A DNA stretch of 64,000 nt from Crocinitomicaceae bacterium (GTDB taxonomy: Bacteria > Bacteroidota > Bacteroidia > Flavobacteriales_D > Crocinitomicaceae), in assembly GCA_018402525.1 (NCBI GenBank), contig JAGYIR010000011.1, positions 310,001-374,000 on the forward strand, read 5' to 3'. Below are positions 55,562 to 64,000 of this stretch, in pieces; positions within the stretch are counted from its first letter, which is position 1, and every line of letters starts with the position of its first letter. A program made the position numbers and the translations under genes. The notes under the pieces are model-generated. The model did not search any database and was not told where the DNA came from. It was given only the letters and a program-made list of their open reading frames with translations.

Positions 55562-57655
55562 CTACGCTATTCTCCCCCAATTCGGTCGTGCCCTTAACAA
55601 ATCACTCAACTTCGAACGTACTCCTTTGTTCTCGGAAAGTTCAAGGGTTGGATCTTTTGTCAGTAATGCTTTCGCGACTTCTCTTGTTAATGTGACAATT
55701 TGTGCATCTTTCGAAAGGTTTGATATTTTTAAATCCAGCAAACCACTCTGTTGTGTTCCCATTAGATCTCCTGGACCGCGTAATTGCAAATCGACTTCCG
55801 CTATTTCAAATCCATCGTTGGTACGTACCATCGTTTCCATGCGTTTCTTGCTGTCCTCGGATATGGCGTCACCTGTCATTAAAATACAGTACGATTGTTC
55901 AGCACCGCGCCCTACTCTACCTCGCAACTGATGCAATTGCGACAAGCCAAAACGTTCTGCACTTTCGATAACCATGATGCTCGCGTTGGGCACATTCACG
56001 CCGACTTCAATCACTGTTGTTGCAACCATGATCTGCGTTTCTCCTTTGATGAAGCGATTCATTTCAAATTCCTTATTCTCTGGTTTCATCTTTCCATGCA
56101 CCATGCTCACGTGGTAATCAGGTTTGGGAAATGATTTTTCGATGGCTTCAAATCCATCCATAAGGTTGTTGAAATCCAACGTTTCCGATTCCATGATCAG
56201 TGGATAAACAATGTACACCTGTCGACCTTTCTTGATTTCTTCGCGCATAAATCCAAACAAACGCAAGCGACTTGAATCGTATTTGTGCATGGTTGTAATT
56301 GGTTTTCGTCCAGGTGGAAGCTCATCAATTACTGAAACATCGAGGTCGCCGTAGAAAGTCATTGCAAGCGTTCTTGGAATCGGAGTTGCTGTCATGATAA
56401 GCACATGAGGTGGCAATTCGTTTTTCTTCCACATACGTGCCCGCTGTGCGACTCCAAAACGATGTTGTTCATCAATCACAACGAAACCGAGGTTCTTAAA
56501 TTGAACCGTATCCTCCAACAACGCATGTGTTCCAATAAGCAATTGAATTTCTCCATCCAACAACCCTTCGTGCAAGGGAATTCTGTCCTTTTTCTTCGTG
56601 GAGCCTGTCAACAATGCAACTCGGACACCTAAGGGTTGCATCATTTCACTGATCGAAGTATAATGTTGAATCGCCAAAATTTCAGTTGGAGCAATGAGCG
56701 CCGCTTGGTAACCATTTCCAACAGCCAGTAACATGGAAAGCAGCGCGACAAGCGTTTTACCACTTCCAACATCCCCCTGCAACAAACGATTCATGTGATG
56801 TCCCGACTTCATGTCCAGACGAATTTCTTTTAACACACGTTTCTGAGCGCCTGTTAATTCAAAAGGAATGTATTTTTCGTAAAAATCGTTGAATTCGTCA
56901 CCTACCCTTTCCATCACGTATCCTTTGGATTTCTCCATGGTGATTTTCTTGCGAAACAGCAGTTCCATTTGAAGGAAAAATAGTTCTTCAAATTTCAGTC
57001 GAAAGCGCGCTTGTTGCGCCTCCAGTTCATTTGATGGCGCATGTATTTTTCGGATGGCCAATTCACGATCTATCAGTCTATTTTCCTGCTTGAGTTGGAT
57101 TGGAAGTCTATCTTCGATTTGTCCACCAATGTTCTCTAACAATCCTGCTATTAACTTTTCAATTCCTTTGGTATTCAGTCCTCTCGAATTCAACAATTCT
57201 GTACTCGAATAAACGGGCTGTAATCCTTGCACTTCTGTTGCGTTTGCAGTAGCTATTTCCGGATGTGGAATGTTCCATTTTCCTTTGAAAAGGGTTGGTT
57301 TTCCATAAATAACAACATCTTCGTTGATTTTCAACGATGATTTAATCCAGCTTACACCTTTGAACCACACCAAATCTATCATTCCTGTGGTGTCTTGAAA
57401 TTTCGCGATTAAACGTTTGTTTCTTCCCACACCTGATTCAAGCATTCCCACAATTCGCCCTTTGATTTGTGCATGACCGTTTAATGAAATCAATTCTGCT
57501 ACCGTATGAAATTCAGAGCGATCTACATAGCGAAACGGGTAATATTCGAGTAAATCGAGGTAATTGTAGATACCCAATTCCTTTTTCAATAACTCGGCCT
57601 TTTGTGGACCAACACCTTTGAGGTATTCGATGGGAGTTATGAGGAAATTGTTCAT
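55562..57655 (-). CDS. recG: ATP-dependent DNA helicase RecG
   Basis: This 697-aa helicase remodels stalled replication forks and Holliday junctions. The wedge domain lies in about 1-200. The motor has Walker A GDVGSGKT and DEQHRFG, and the family TRG-like ending. Length and order match RecG. Confidence 0.94.
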   Translation of the reverse strand: MNNFLITPIEYLKGVGPQKAELLKKELGIYNYLDLLEYYPFRYVDRSEFHTVAELISLNGHAQIKGRIVGMLESGVGRNKRLIAKFQDTTGMIDLVWFKGVSWIKSSLKINEDVVIYGKPTLFKGKWNIPHPEIATANATEVQGLQPVYSSTELLNSRGLNTKGIEKLIAGLLENIGGQIEDRLPIQLKQENRLIDRELAIRKIHAPSNELEAQQARFRLKFEELFFLQMELLFRKKITMEKSKGYVMERVGDEFNDFYEKYIPFELTGAQKRVLKEIRLDMKSGHHMNRLLQGDVGSGKTLVALLSMLLAVGNGYQAALIAPTEILAIQHYTSISEMMQPLGVRVALLTGSTKKKDRIPLHEGLLDGEIQLLIGTHALLEDTVQFKNLGFVVIDEQHRFGVAQRARMWKKNELPPHVLIMTATPIPRTLAMTFYGDLDVSVIDELPPGRKPITTMHKYDSSRLRLFGFMREEIKKGRQVYIVYPLIMESETLDFNNLMDGFEAIEKSFPKPDYHVSMVHGKMKPENKEFEMNRFIKGETQIMVATTVIEVGVNVPNASIMVIESAERFGLSQLHQLRGRVGRGAEQSYCILMTGDAISEDSKKRMETMVRTNDGFEIAEVDLQLRGPGDLMGTQQSGLLDLKISNLSKDAQIVTLTREVAKALLTKDPTLELSENKGVRSKLSDLLRARPNWGRIA

Positions 57656-57799
57656 GAAGTAAAACTAGGAAATAAGTTCAAAGTGCGAAAGTTAAAAAAG
57701 TTCAAAGTTAGAAAGTTCAAAGTTAGAAAGTTCATGCTTCGACTTCGCTCAGCATGTGTGTTCAAAGTTAGAACGTTCGATTCGTTTTGAAAAAAGAAA
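57656..57799. repeat. AAGTTCAAAGTTAG-type tandem repeats
   Basis: Near-identical units of about 14 bases (AAGTTCAAAGTTAGA) occur four to five times, interrupted by a CTTCGACTTCGCTCAGCATG hairpin piece related to the REP-like palindromes. No gene. Confidence 0.6.
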
Positions 57800-59884
57800 C
57801 TACTTCTTCGCCTCTTTGTAAAGCTTTAATCCTTCTTCTAGCCAAGCTTGGAACTTAGCGGGATCTCGGTGATTTTCATAATCTGCCGATCCGTTGATTA
57901 AATCTTCTCCGTTTGGACCTAACATGATATAATACGGTTGTGTGTTTGTTTTATAACGTGTCGCTTGCAGAAAACTCCATTTATTTCCGATGGTTTGAAT
58001 GTTCATCGTTCTGTCTTTGGTCACTTGAGCAACTCGCTGCTCATCCTTAGGCAATTCACGTTTGTCATCGACATAAAGCGAAACTATCACCACGTCATTT
58101 CTCAAAATATCTATGATCCCTGGTTCTCCCCAAACTGTTTCTTCCATTTTTCGGCAATTGACACACGCATGTCCTGTAAAATCGAGAAATACTGGTTTAC
58201 CGACTTCTTTGGCATACTCAATTCCCTCATCCATGTCATGAAATACCATAATTCCTTGAGGTCCTAAATGCATGCGATCATCATCACTATGCTCAGAAGT
58301 TCGAGTTCCTGAACCCCCAAATCCTAATGGAGATTCACTGTATGCCATTGGTGGTGGGAATCCGCTGATTAACTTCAATGGCGCACCCCAGAGTCCTGGA
58401 ATCAAATAAATAACGAAAATCACCGTAGTCATTCCCAACACAGTTCGACCAACGGATAAGTTTTCTATTGGACTATCGTGTGGTAAACGAATCATACCGA
58501 ACAAATACAGAGCGAGCGTAAAGAAAATACCAATCCAAATAGCCAAGAACAGTTCACGTTCTAGGAAGTGTCCTTGAACAACAAGATCCGCGTTCGATAA
58601 GAATTTCAAAGCCAATGCCAGCTCCAAGAACCCCAAAAATACTTTCACGGTGTTCAACCATCCTCCAGACTTTGGAAGTGTGTTCATCCACCCTGGGAAT
58701 GCGGCAAACAATGAAAATGGCAATGCCAACGCTAAGGAAAAACCGAGCATTCCGACAAATGGACCTGCTCCACCGATAGTTGCCGATTCAACCAATAATG
58801 TCCCAACAATTGGACCTGTGCACGAAAATGAAACCAAGGCAAGCGCTAAAGCCATGAAGAAAATTCCAATCACTCCCCCCTTATCTGAAGCTTTATCAGC
58901 TTTGTTCAACCATGAATTAGGTAAACGTATTTCGAACGCCCCCATGAATGAAATAGCAAACACGACTAACAAAACAAAGAAAATAATATTGAACCAGACA
59001 TTGGTCGAAAGGGCGTTTAAGGCATCTGAGCCAAAGAGCCACGTCACAATGGTGCCAAGTAACACATAGATTACAATAATCGAAATTCCGTAAAGAACCG
59101 CGTTTCTAATTCCCGCAGCTCTCGTCTTACTTGTTTTCGTAAAGAAACTAACTGTCATTGGAATCATTGGAAAAACACATGGCGTTAACAATGCTGCAAA
59201 TCCACTGATAAAGGCTAAGAAGAATATCATCCAAAGCGATTTTTTTGATGTTTTCTTTTTTGTTGGGTCAATATCTTTTACATCTAGCTTTTTCTCTTCC
59301 TTTTCAGCAGTTGGTGCTACTTCTGTGGTCAATTCTTCAGTAATCTCAGTGAGTTCCACTTCAACATCGGATTGAGTTTCTGTTGACCCAGTTTCCGCTT
59401 TCACTCCTTTCACCTTCACAGAAAATTCTGCTTCATGCGGAGGTAAACAATGTGTATCATCACAGGTTTGAAAAACGAACTTTCCTTTAAGGGTAAAGTC
59501 CTTATCAGAAAGTACCTTGATCTTTTGTTTGAGTTTAATCGTATTAGAATGATATAACAAGTCTTCGTCTGCCATCTCATCATGCTCAAAAATAGGTTTC
59601 GGTTCCTCCACTTTTCCAACCGTCTTAAAATTTGCTGAAGGAGTTAACGTTACTGAAGTTGGGATTAAAAAACTTCCCTTCGGCAGGTAAACCGCATAAA
59701 TGTGCCAGTGCTTGACCATTGTAATCTCACCGATCACGGTAGCTTCATCTCCATTCTGTTCTACTGTAAATTTCCAACTGACCTTGTCTTCTGGAAACTC
59801 CAATTGTGCAGAAGTTGATCTAGCAACAAAAACGGTGAACAAGAGCAGAAATAAACCTAATACGTGGACGCTTAATTTCTTCAT
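57800..59884 (-). CDS. dsbD: Thiol:disulfide interchange protein DsbD
   Basis: This 694-aa protein transfers electrons from the cytoplasm to the periplasm. Order: signal peptide, N-terminal DsbD-alpha-like domain with CDDTHC, a membrane domain of about eight helices with LLTPCVFPMIPMTVSFF and FSCTGPIVG, and a C-terminal thioredoxin-like domain with CVNC. It starts just four bases after the adjacent DsbD-N-like gene, so the two form an operon. Confidence 0.92.
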   Translation of the reverse strand: MKKLSVHVLGLFLLLFTVFVARSTSAQLEFPEDKVSWKFTVEQNGDEATVIGEITMVKHWHIYAVYLPKGSFLIPTSVTLTPSANFKTVGKVEEPKPIFEHDEMADEDLLYHSNTIKLKQKIKVLSDKDFTLKGKFVFQTCDDTHCLPPHEAEFSVKVKGVKAETGSTETQSDVEVELTEITEELTTEVAPTAEKEEKKLDVKDIDPTKKKTSKKSLWMIFFLAFISGFAALLTPCVFPMIPMTVSFFTKTSKTRAAGIRNAVLYGISIIVIYVLLGTIVTWLFGSDALNALSTNVWFNIIFFVLLVVFAISFMGAFEIRLPNSWLNKADKASDKGGVIGIFFMALALALVSFSCTGPIVGTLLVESATIGGAGPFVGMLGFSLALALPFSLFAAFPGWMNTLPKSGGWLNTVKVFLGFLELALALKFLSNADLVVQGHFLERELFLAIWIGIFFTLALYLFGMIRLPHDSPIENLSVGRTVLGMTTVIFVIYLIPGLWGAPLKLISGFPPPMAYSESPLGFGGSGTRTSEHSDDDRMHLGPQGIMVFHDMDEGIEYAKEVGKPVFLDFTGHACVNCRKMEETVWGEPGIIDILRNDVVIVSLYVDDKRELPKDEQRVAQVTKDRTMNIQTIGNKWSFLQATRYKTNTQPYYIMLGPNGEDLINGSADYENHRDPAKFQAWLEEGLKLYKEAKK

Positions 59885-59887
59885 AAA

Positions 59888-60322
59888 CTAGATATTAATT
59901 GAAATGGTGAATTTGACATCTTTGGGAGGCAGACACATGGTGTCATTGCAAATCATGTATGTTACAACGCCCTCAAGTGTTGTTGATTCATTTGCCTTTA
60001 TTTTTTGTGAGAACGTGACTTGATCCTTAAAGAAATTCAGTTCTCCTTCAAAGTTCGGGTCATACGCACGAATGGATTCAGGCTCTTCTGTTTCTCCAAG
60101 GATTTTTACAGCACCATTTTCGGTAAATTCGAATGCCGTTGGCACTGGACCGATGCCATCGTCAATGTGTTGACTATATAGATGCCATCCTTCAGCGATT
60201 TCTGCTTGCATCATTAAAGCTTCATTTTCGTCATCATAATCATAGCTCCATACCACATTTTCCTGTGCGTTTACATTCAGAATGACCAACAAAAAAAATG
60301 AAAGGAAAATAAATTTTGACAT
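59888..60322 (-). CDS. Stand-alone DsbD N-terminal domain protein
   Basis: This 144-aa exported protein has a signal peptide (from ATG 60322; FLVILNVNAQ-like) and the DsbD alpha fold, with CNDTMCLPPKDVKF like the CDDTHC motif in the neighbouring dsbD. It should accept electrons from DsbD and pass them on to periplasmic partners. Gene duplication of the dsbD N-domain seems a likely origin. Confidence 0.82.
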   Translation of the reverse strand: MSKFIFLSFFLLVILNVNAQENVVWSYDYDDENEALMMQAEIAEGWHLYSQHIDDGIGPVPTAFEFTENGAVKILGETEEPESIRAYDPNFEGELNFFKDQVTFSQKIKANESTTLEGVVTYMICNDTMCLPPKDVKFTISINI

Positions 60323-60445
60323 AGCTTTACATTGTGCATCAAAGCTAATCAAACAGAATTAAAAAAATACAAAAGAATTGAAGAAATCCTTGTAATCCCA
60401 ACTATAAAAATGACAAATTGATTTTAAACATCTTTAACAAAGGTG

Positions 60446-60727
60446 CTATATTTTTATTTCAACAATCCGATCAATTGGAAGCCAAACACCTCCCTTTAAG
60501 CAGATATACTTTGCTCCATCCGCCCAAATGGTTGTGTTCACTCGTTTCAATCCCTCGTCATCATAAAAATAAATCGAAACCTTACCATGATAACCATTAC
60601 CGAGACGCGTGGCTTCTTTAATTTGTTCAAGCAATTGGGGATGTTGCTTTACCTTTATGTCTGATTTAAAAGAAAGAGCACTGATCGTTTCTTTCTCTAT
60701 AAGTGTTGAGTTCATCGTCGCTTGCAT
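60446..60727 (-). CDS. Small soluble protein of unknown function
   Basis: A 93-aa protein with start at ATG 60727 (an upstream extension adds only a hydrophobic stretch). It has an even mix of charged and aromatic residues (IYFYDDEGLKRVNTTIWADGAKYICLK). No family is recognised. Confidence 0.55.
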   Translation of the reverse strand: MQATMNSTLIEKETISALSFKSDIKVKQHPQLLEQIKEATRLGNGYHGKVSIYFYDDEGLKRVNTTIWADGAKYICLKGGVWLPIDRIVEIKI

Positions 60728-60815
60728 AGTCTTCGAATAATAGAATTGAAAGATTAAACTAGCAATAATAAACGGATTTAGCAAACAAAACAAAAAAAAT
60801 ATTTTTTATTTTAAA

Positions 60816-61844
60816 CTAAACCGTGAATGGTACACGCGCTTGAGCAGTCACCGTTTGATCAGAAAAAAGTTGTTCCTCGTACATGAATTTTGCTGTTATG
60901 GCAATCATTGCAGCGTTATCCGTACAATACTCAAAACGTGGTATGTACGTACTCCAACCTCTTTTTATCCCCTCTTCTTCCAATCGTTTACGCAAACCAC
61001 TATTCGCAGAAACACCTCCTGCAATTGCGATTTCGTTAATTCCATATTCTTTCGAAACTGCAATCAATTGCTTCATCAAAATGTCAATAATTGTTTTTTG
61101 AATGGACGCACATAGATCATTTAAATTTTCTTCAATAAAACGAGGGTTTTCTTTTTCCTGTTTTTGAATGAAATATAGAATTGATGTTTTTAACCCACTG
61201 AAACTGAAATTATAACCGTCGACTTTTGGTTTTGAAAACTCAAAACGATCTGGATTTCCGTTTTGTGCGTGTTTATCTACCAAAGGTCCGCCCGGATATT
61301 GGAATCCTAACATTTTTGCAGCCTTATCAAAAGCTTCTCCGGCAGCATCATCGATGGTGGTCCCTATAATTTCCATATCCAAATAGTCCTTCACCAAGAC
61401 GATTTGCGTATGTCCCCCAGAAACGGTTAAACACAGAAAAGGAAGTGTTGGTTTTGGTTTATCACCATCATCTATAAAATGTGCTAAAACATGACCATAC
61501 ATGTGATTAACATTAATTAACGGTTTGTCAAAAGCAAGGGAAAGTGCTTTCGCAAAAGAGGTACCCACGACCAATGATCCCAAAAGTCCCGGCCCCTTTG
61601 TGAAAGCAATTGCATCTATTTCCTCTTTCTGTATACCAGCATTCTTGATCGCTGTATGCACCACAGGCACAATGTTCTGAAGGTGTGCACGGCTTGCCAA
61701 CTCAGGAACAACTCCACCATATTCCTTATGAACAGTTTGTCCAGCAATAAAATTAGATAAAACGGTGTTATTTTTGAGAATGGAAGCTGAAGTGTCATCA
61801 CAAGAGGACTCAATCGCAAGAATTATTGTTTCTTTTTGGCGCAC
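60816..61844 (-). CDS. tsaD: tRNA threonylcarbamoyladenosine biosynthesis protein TsaD
   Basis: This 342-aa enzyme forms t6A37 on ANN-decoding tRNAs with TsaB/C/E. The GTG start at 61844 begins RQKETIILAIESSCDDTS; upstream codons are not protein-like. The metal-binding H-x-x-x-H appears in NHMYGHVLAH, and SFSGLKT is present. The divergent tamB-like gene starts 20 bases away, so the two promoters overlap. Confidence 0.93.
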   Translation of the reverse strand: MRQKETIILAIESSCDDTSASILKNNTVLSNFIAGQTVHKEYGGVVPELASRAHLQNIVPVVHTAIKNAGIQKEEIDAIAFTKGPGLLGSLVVGTSFAKALSLAFDKPLINVNHMYGHVLAHFIDDGDKPKPTLPFLCLTVSGGHTQIVLVKDYLDMEIIGTTIDDAAGEAFDKAAKMLGFQYPGGPLVDKHAQNGNPDRFEFSKPKVDGYNFSFSGLKTSILYFIQKQEKENPRFIEENLNDLCASIQKTIIDILMKQLIAVSKEYGINEIAIAGGVSANSGLRKRLEEEGIKRGWSTYIPRFEYCTDNAAMIAITAKFMYEEQLFSDQTVTAQARVPFTV

Positions 61845-61864
61845 AATGTTTAAGTTTGTAACGA

Positions 61865-64000
61865 ATGGCAAAATTACTAAAAATACTAGGACGATCACTC
61901 GGTATACTCTTCGAGTGGCTCCTGATTTTTTTAATTCTTTTTGCGTTTGCCATTCGCACTCCTGCAGTCCAAACTTATTTAGCCAAACAGGCAACAGCGT
62001 ACCTATCGGAGGAGTTAGGAACGGAATTTAAGATCGACCAAGTTGCTATCTTGTTCTTTGATGAAATCGCACTGGACGGTGTATTGATCCGAGACCTTAA
62101 TCAAGATACGATCGTTGCAGTAAAAACAATATATATTGGCATAAGTGATTGGGATTTGAAAAAATCTACTTTTTACCTGAAAAATGTAGCCGTCGAAAAT
62201 GCAACGATACATATCGTTCAGGACGAGGAAGGAGAATATAATTTTCAATTCATCAAGGATTATTTCAAGTCGCCTTCAACAAAAAAACAAAAACCTCCAA
62301 CGTTGTACGCTAACGAGGTTACCATCTCGAATACATTTTTCACTTTCGACGACAATAGAAAAAAACGACGAACAAAAGGTGTTGATTACTTTCACATTTA
62401 CACGACAGATATTGAATGTAACGTGAAGGATTTTAAAATGATTGGTCGGGATTTTTATGGAGATATCACCCACATAAGTTGCCGAGAAAAATCAGGATTT
62501 GAACTAAAAGATTTCAAGGCAAAATCGCATGTTTCAGAAAAAGGAATTTACCTTGCTGAACTGGCAATTAAATCCAAGGCATCCAAAATTTACTCCCAGA
62601 AACTCAACATGATTTCTTCACATTTTGAAGATTTTAGGTCATTTGAAGATAGCGTCAGTTTTGATGCGATCATCGATTCAAGCTCTTTATCGTTGAAAGA
62701 AGTTGCTCTATTTGCATACGTGATGGACGGGATGGAGGATCAGGTGCGTCTCTCTACAAAAATCAAACGAAAAGTCAAGAACTTAAAATTGGCTGATTTG
62801 AATTTGCAGTTTAAAGAAAAGACACAAATAAAAGGAACATTCGGGCTTCCGGATCGGTTCAATGTTGCGACATCCTTCCTGCATGAAAAATTGGACTATG
62901 TTTATGTTGACTTTGGTGAAATCAAAACCCTAAAACTCCCCTTTGTTGCCAATTCAACGTACATTACCATCAATAAAACTGTTAACCGACTTGGTTACAT
63001 TGAAGCCGAAGACACACGTTTGGATGGCTTTAGTTCTCAGTTTGTAATCGCTTCTGATTTGATAAAAACACAATTGGGGAATGTTCGCATTGATCATGGA
63101 ATCATGTTTACGAAGAATGAGAAAAACAACTCTTATGAGTTTGAACAATCCCAAGCGAGCAACTATGACGTTAAAGTGGAAAACTTCGATTTAGGCAAAC
63201 TCATTGCATCCAAAGATCTGGGTATTGTCGACGGAAAATTCTTTTTATCTGGAGAAGCTTTTTCGATCGAAGACATTCGATTTAAGTCAATTCAAGGTGA
63301 TGTGAACAGGTTTGATTACCTCGGTTATCCATACAAGAACATCACCGTTGTCGAAGGGACTGTAATTGATGATCGATTTACAGGGAAAATTGAGGTGAAG
63401 GACGATAATCTAGAACTGACTTACGATGGCTACATTGATTTTAAAAATGAGCTTCACTTGTTGTTCAATGTCAACATTGAAGAAGCACTTTTGGAAAAAC
63501 TACATTTAACGGACAAGGATGTGAAAATGTCTTCCCTTATTGAAATTGACCTTTACGGGAAAAATCCAAACGATTTTCGAGGTAAAATTTCCTTAGAGCA
63601 TTTCAGCTTTGAAGATGCAAAAAACAAGGTGAAAGTTCCACAAATGGATTTGACGATTACTCGCTCCGTGGAATCGGATAAGTTTATATTACGTAGTTCA
63701 ATTTTGGATGCTGACCTTACAGGCAAACTCAACGTCAACTCATTTTCGGATCAACTCGAATTAAAATTGAAATCCCTTTTTCCTGGATTTTTCAGTCACA
63801 GTGAACTGGTTCAAATACCAAGTACTGACAATAATAATTTTGAATTCAACACAACACTCAAGGAAACTGATGATTTACTAGCAATCTTTTATCCTGAATT
63901 GGCCATTGCACCAGAAACCAAAATAAGCGGAAATTATTACGGACAATCGTCCGATTTAAAGCTAAACATCAATTCTCCATTCGTTACATTCAAAGACATT
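61865..64000 (+). CDS. TamB-like translocation/assembly protein (5' part, runs off the window)
   Basis: This is a frame open from the ATG at 61865 to the end of the window: 712 codons, no stop. A single N-terminal membrane anchor (about 14-30, LLIFLILFAFAI) is followed by an AsmA/TamB-like periplasmic beta-rich body with repeats of the type VAVENATIHIVQDEEGEYNFQF. TamB-type proteins span the periplasm and help move lipids or assemble outer-membrane proteins. The C-terminal domain that would secure the call is outside the window. Confidence 0.8.
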   Translation, partial: MAKLLKILGRSLGILFEWLLIFLILFAFAIRTPAVQTYLAKQATAYLSEELGTEFKIDQVAILFFDEIALDGVLIRDLNQDTIVAVKTIYIGISDWDLKKSTFYLKNVAVENATIHIVQDEEGEYNFQFIKDYFKSPSTKKQKPPTLYANEVTISNTFFTFDDNRKKRRTKGVDYFHIYTTDIECNVKDFKMIGRDFYGDITHISCREKSGFELKDFKAKSHVSEKGIYLAELAIKSKASKIYSQKLNMISSHFEDFRSFEDSVSFDAIIDSSSLSLKEVALFAYVMDGMEDQVRLSTKIKRKVKNLKLADLNLQFKEKTQIKGTFGLPDRFNVATSFLHEKLDYVYVDFGEIKTLKLPFVANSTYITINKTVNRLGYIEAEDTRLDGFSSQFVIASDLIKTQLGNVRIDHGIMFTKNEKNNSYEFEQSQASNYDVKVENFDLGKLIASKDLGIVDGKFFLSGEAFSIEDIRFKSIQGDVNRFDYLGYPYKNITVVEGTVIDDRFTGKIEVKDDNLELTYDGYIDFKNELHLLFNVNIEEALLEKLHLTDKDVKMSSLIEIDLYGKNPNDFRGKISLEHFSFEDAKNKVKVPQMDLTITRSVESDKFILRSSILDADLTGKLNVNSFSDQLELKLKSLFPGFFSHSELVQIPSTDNNNFEFNTTLKETDDLLAIFYPELAIAPETKISGNYYGQSSDLKLNINSPFVTFKDI

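Noticed and set aside
57602-57790. 62-codon frame between recG and dsbD
   Set aside because: It simply translates the AAGTTCAAAGTTAG tandem repeats (KFKVRKFKVRKF) and has no other support.
1-64000. CRISPR array, tRNA or rRNA genes
   Set aside because: No regularly spaced repeats and no cloverleaf or ribosomal sequence was recognised when reading the window.

Overview
The window looks like chromosome of a member of the Bacteroidota, most likely order Flavobacteriales (a Crocinitomicaceae/Fluviicola-type organism is a reasonable guess, not proven). Reasons: low GC; Bacteroidota promoters (TTG plus TAnnTTTG boxes); a type IX secretion sorting domain; PorP/SprF proteins; a carboxypeptidase-regulatory-domain TonB receptor; a T9SS-associated type of OmpA/PD40/TPR protein; and a stand-alone DsbD N-terminal domain beside full-length DsbD.

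Region 1 (1-17.7 kb, all + strand) is a defence/accessory island built from modules. Module A is a type I restriction-modification operon, hsdM(partial)-hsdS-[ParB-like/AAA ATPase]-[TOPRIM-like protein]-hsdR, with two extra genes between the specificity and restriction subunits. The pair resembles, in layout only, the ATPase+TOPRIM logic of RloA/RloB and PARIS. Module B (7.7-15.2 kb) is a five-gene operon: a CFI-box protein with a short J-like N-terminus, an exported coiled-coil membrane protein, a divergent 844-aa Hsp70, a pseudokinase-like/AAA+ fusion and a TerB-like protein. I do not recognise it as a named system; it is the best candidate for an undescribed one. Module C is an endonuclease/exonuclease/phosphatase-family enzyme plus an exported protein. 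A 45-55 bp repeat follows the last stop codon of each of the three modules.

Region 2 (17.7-25.8 kb) is more accessory DNA. It has a long gene-free stretch, a TonB-like lipoprotein, a SymE toxin with an overlapping small gene, and a minus-strand cluster of four small unknown genes ending in a ~250-aa protein of unknown function with a divergent small putative regulator. A complete hipB-hipS-hipT toxin-antitoxin operon follows. Near-identical copies of a ~95-nt structured small RNA gene flank the hip region, with a third partial copy and a separate ~190-nt structured RNA candidate (own promoter and perfect terminator) between them.

Region 3 (25.8-64 kb) is mostly ordinary core chromosome: S10 peptidase, PhnA, a T9SS cargo protein, RhlE helicase, cmk, mazG, PagL-like deacylase, TonB receptor, prfC, OmpA/TPR envelope proteins, an NtrC-type regulator without a DNA-binding domain, an AI-2E family exporter, an amidohydrolase, an ECF sigma/anti-sigma/PorP operon with one frameshifted PorP gene, an acyl-CoA synthetase, recG, dsbD, tsaD and the start of a tamB-like gene running off the end. 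It is interrupted by a 272-bp MITE-like inverted-repeat element and one intact IS1595-family insertion sequence. No tRNA, rRNA or CRISPR array was seen.
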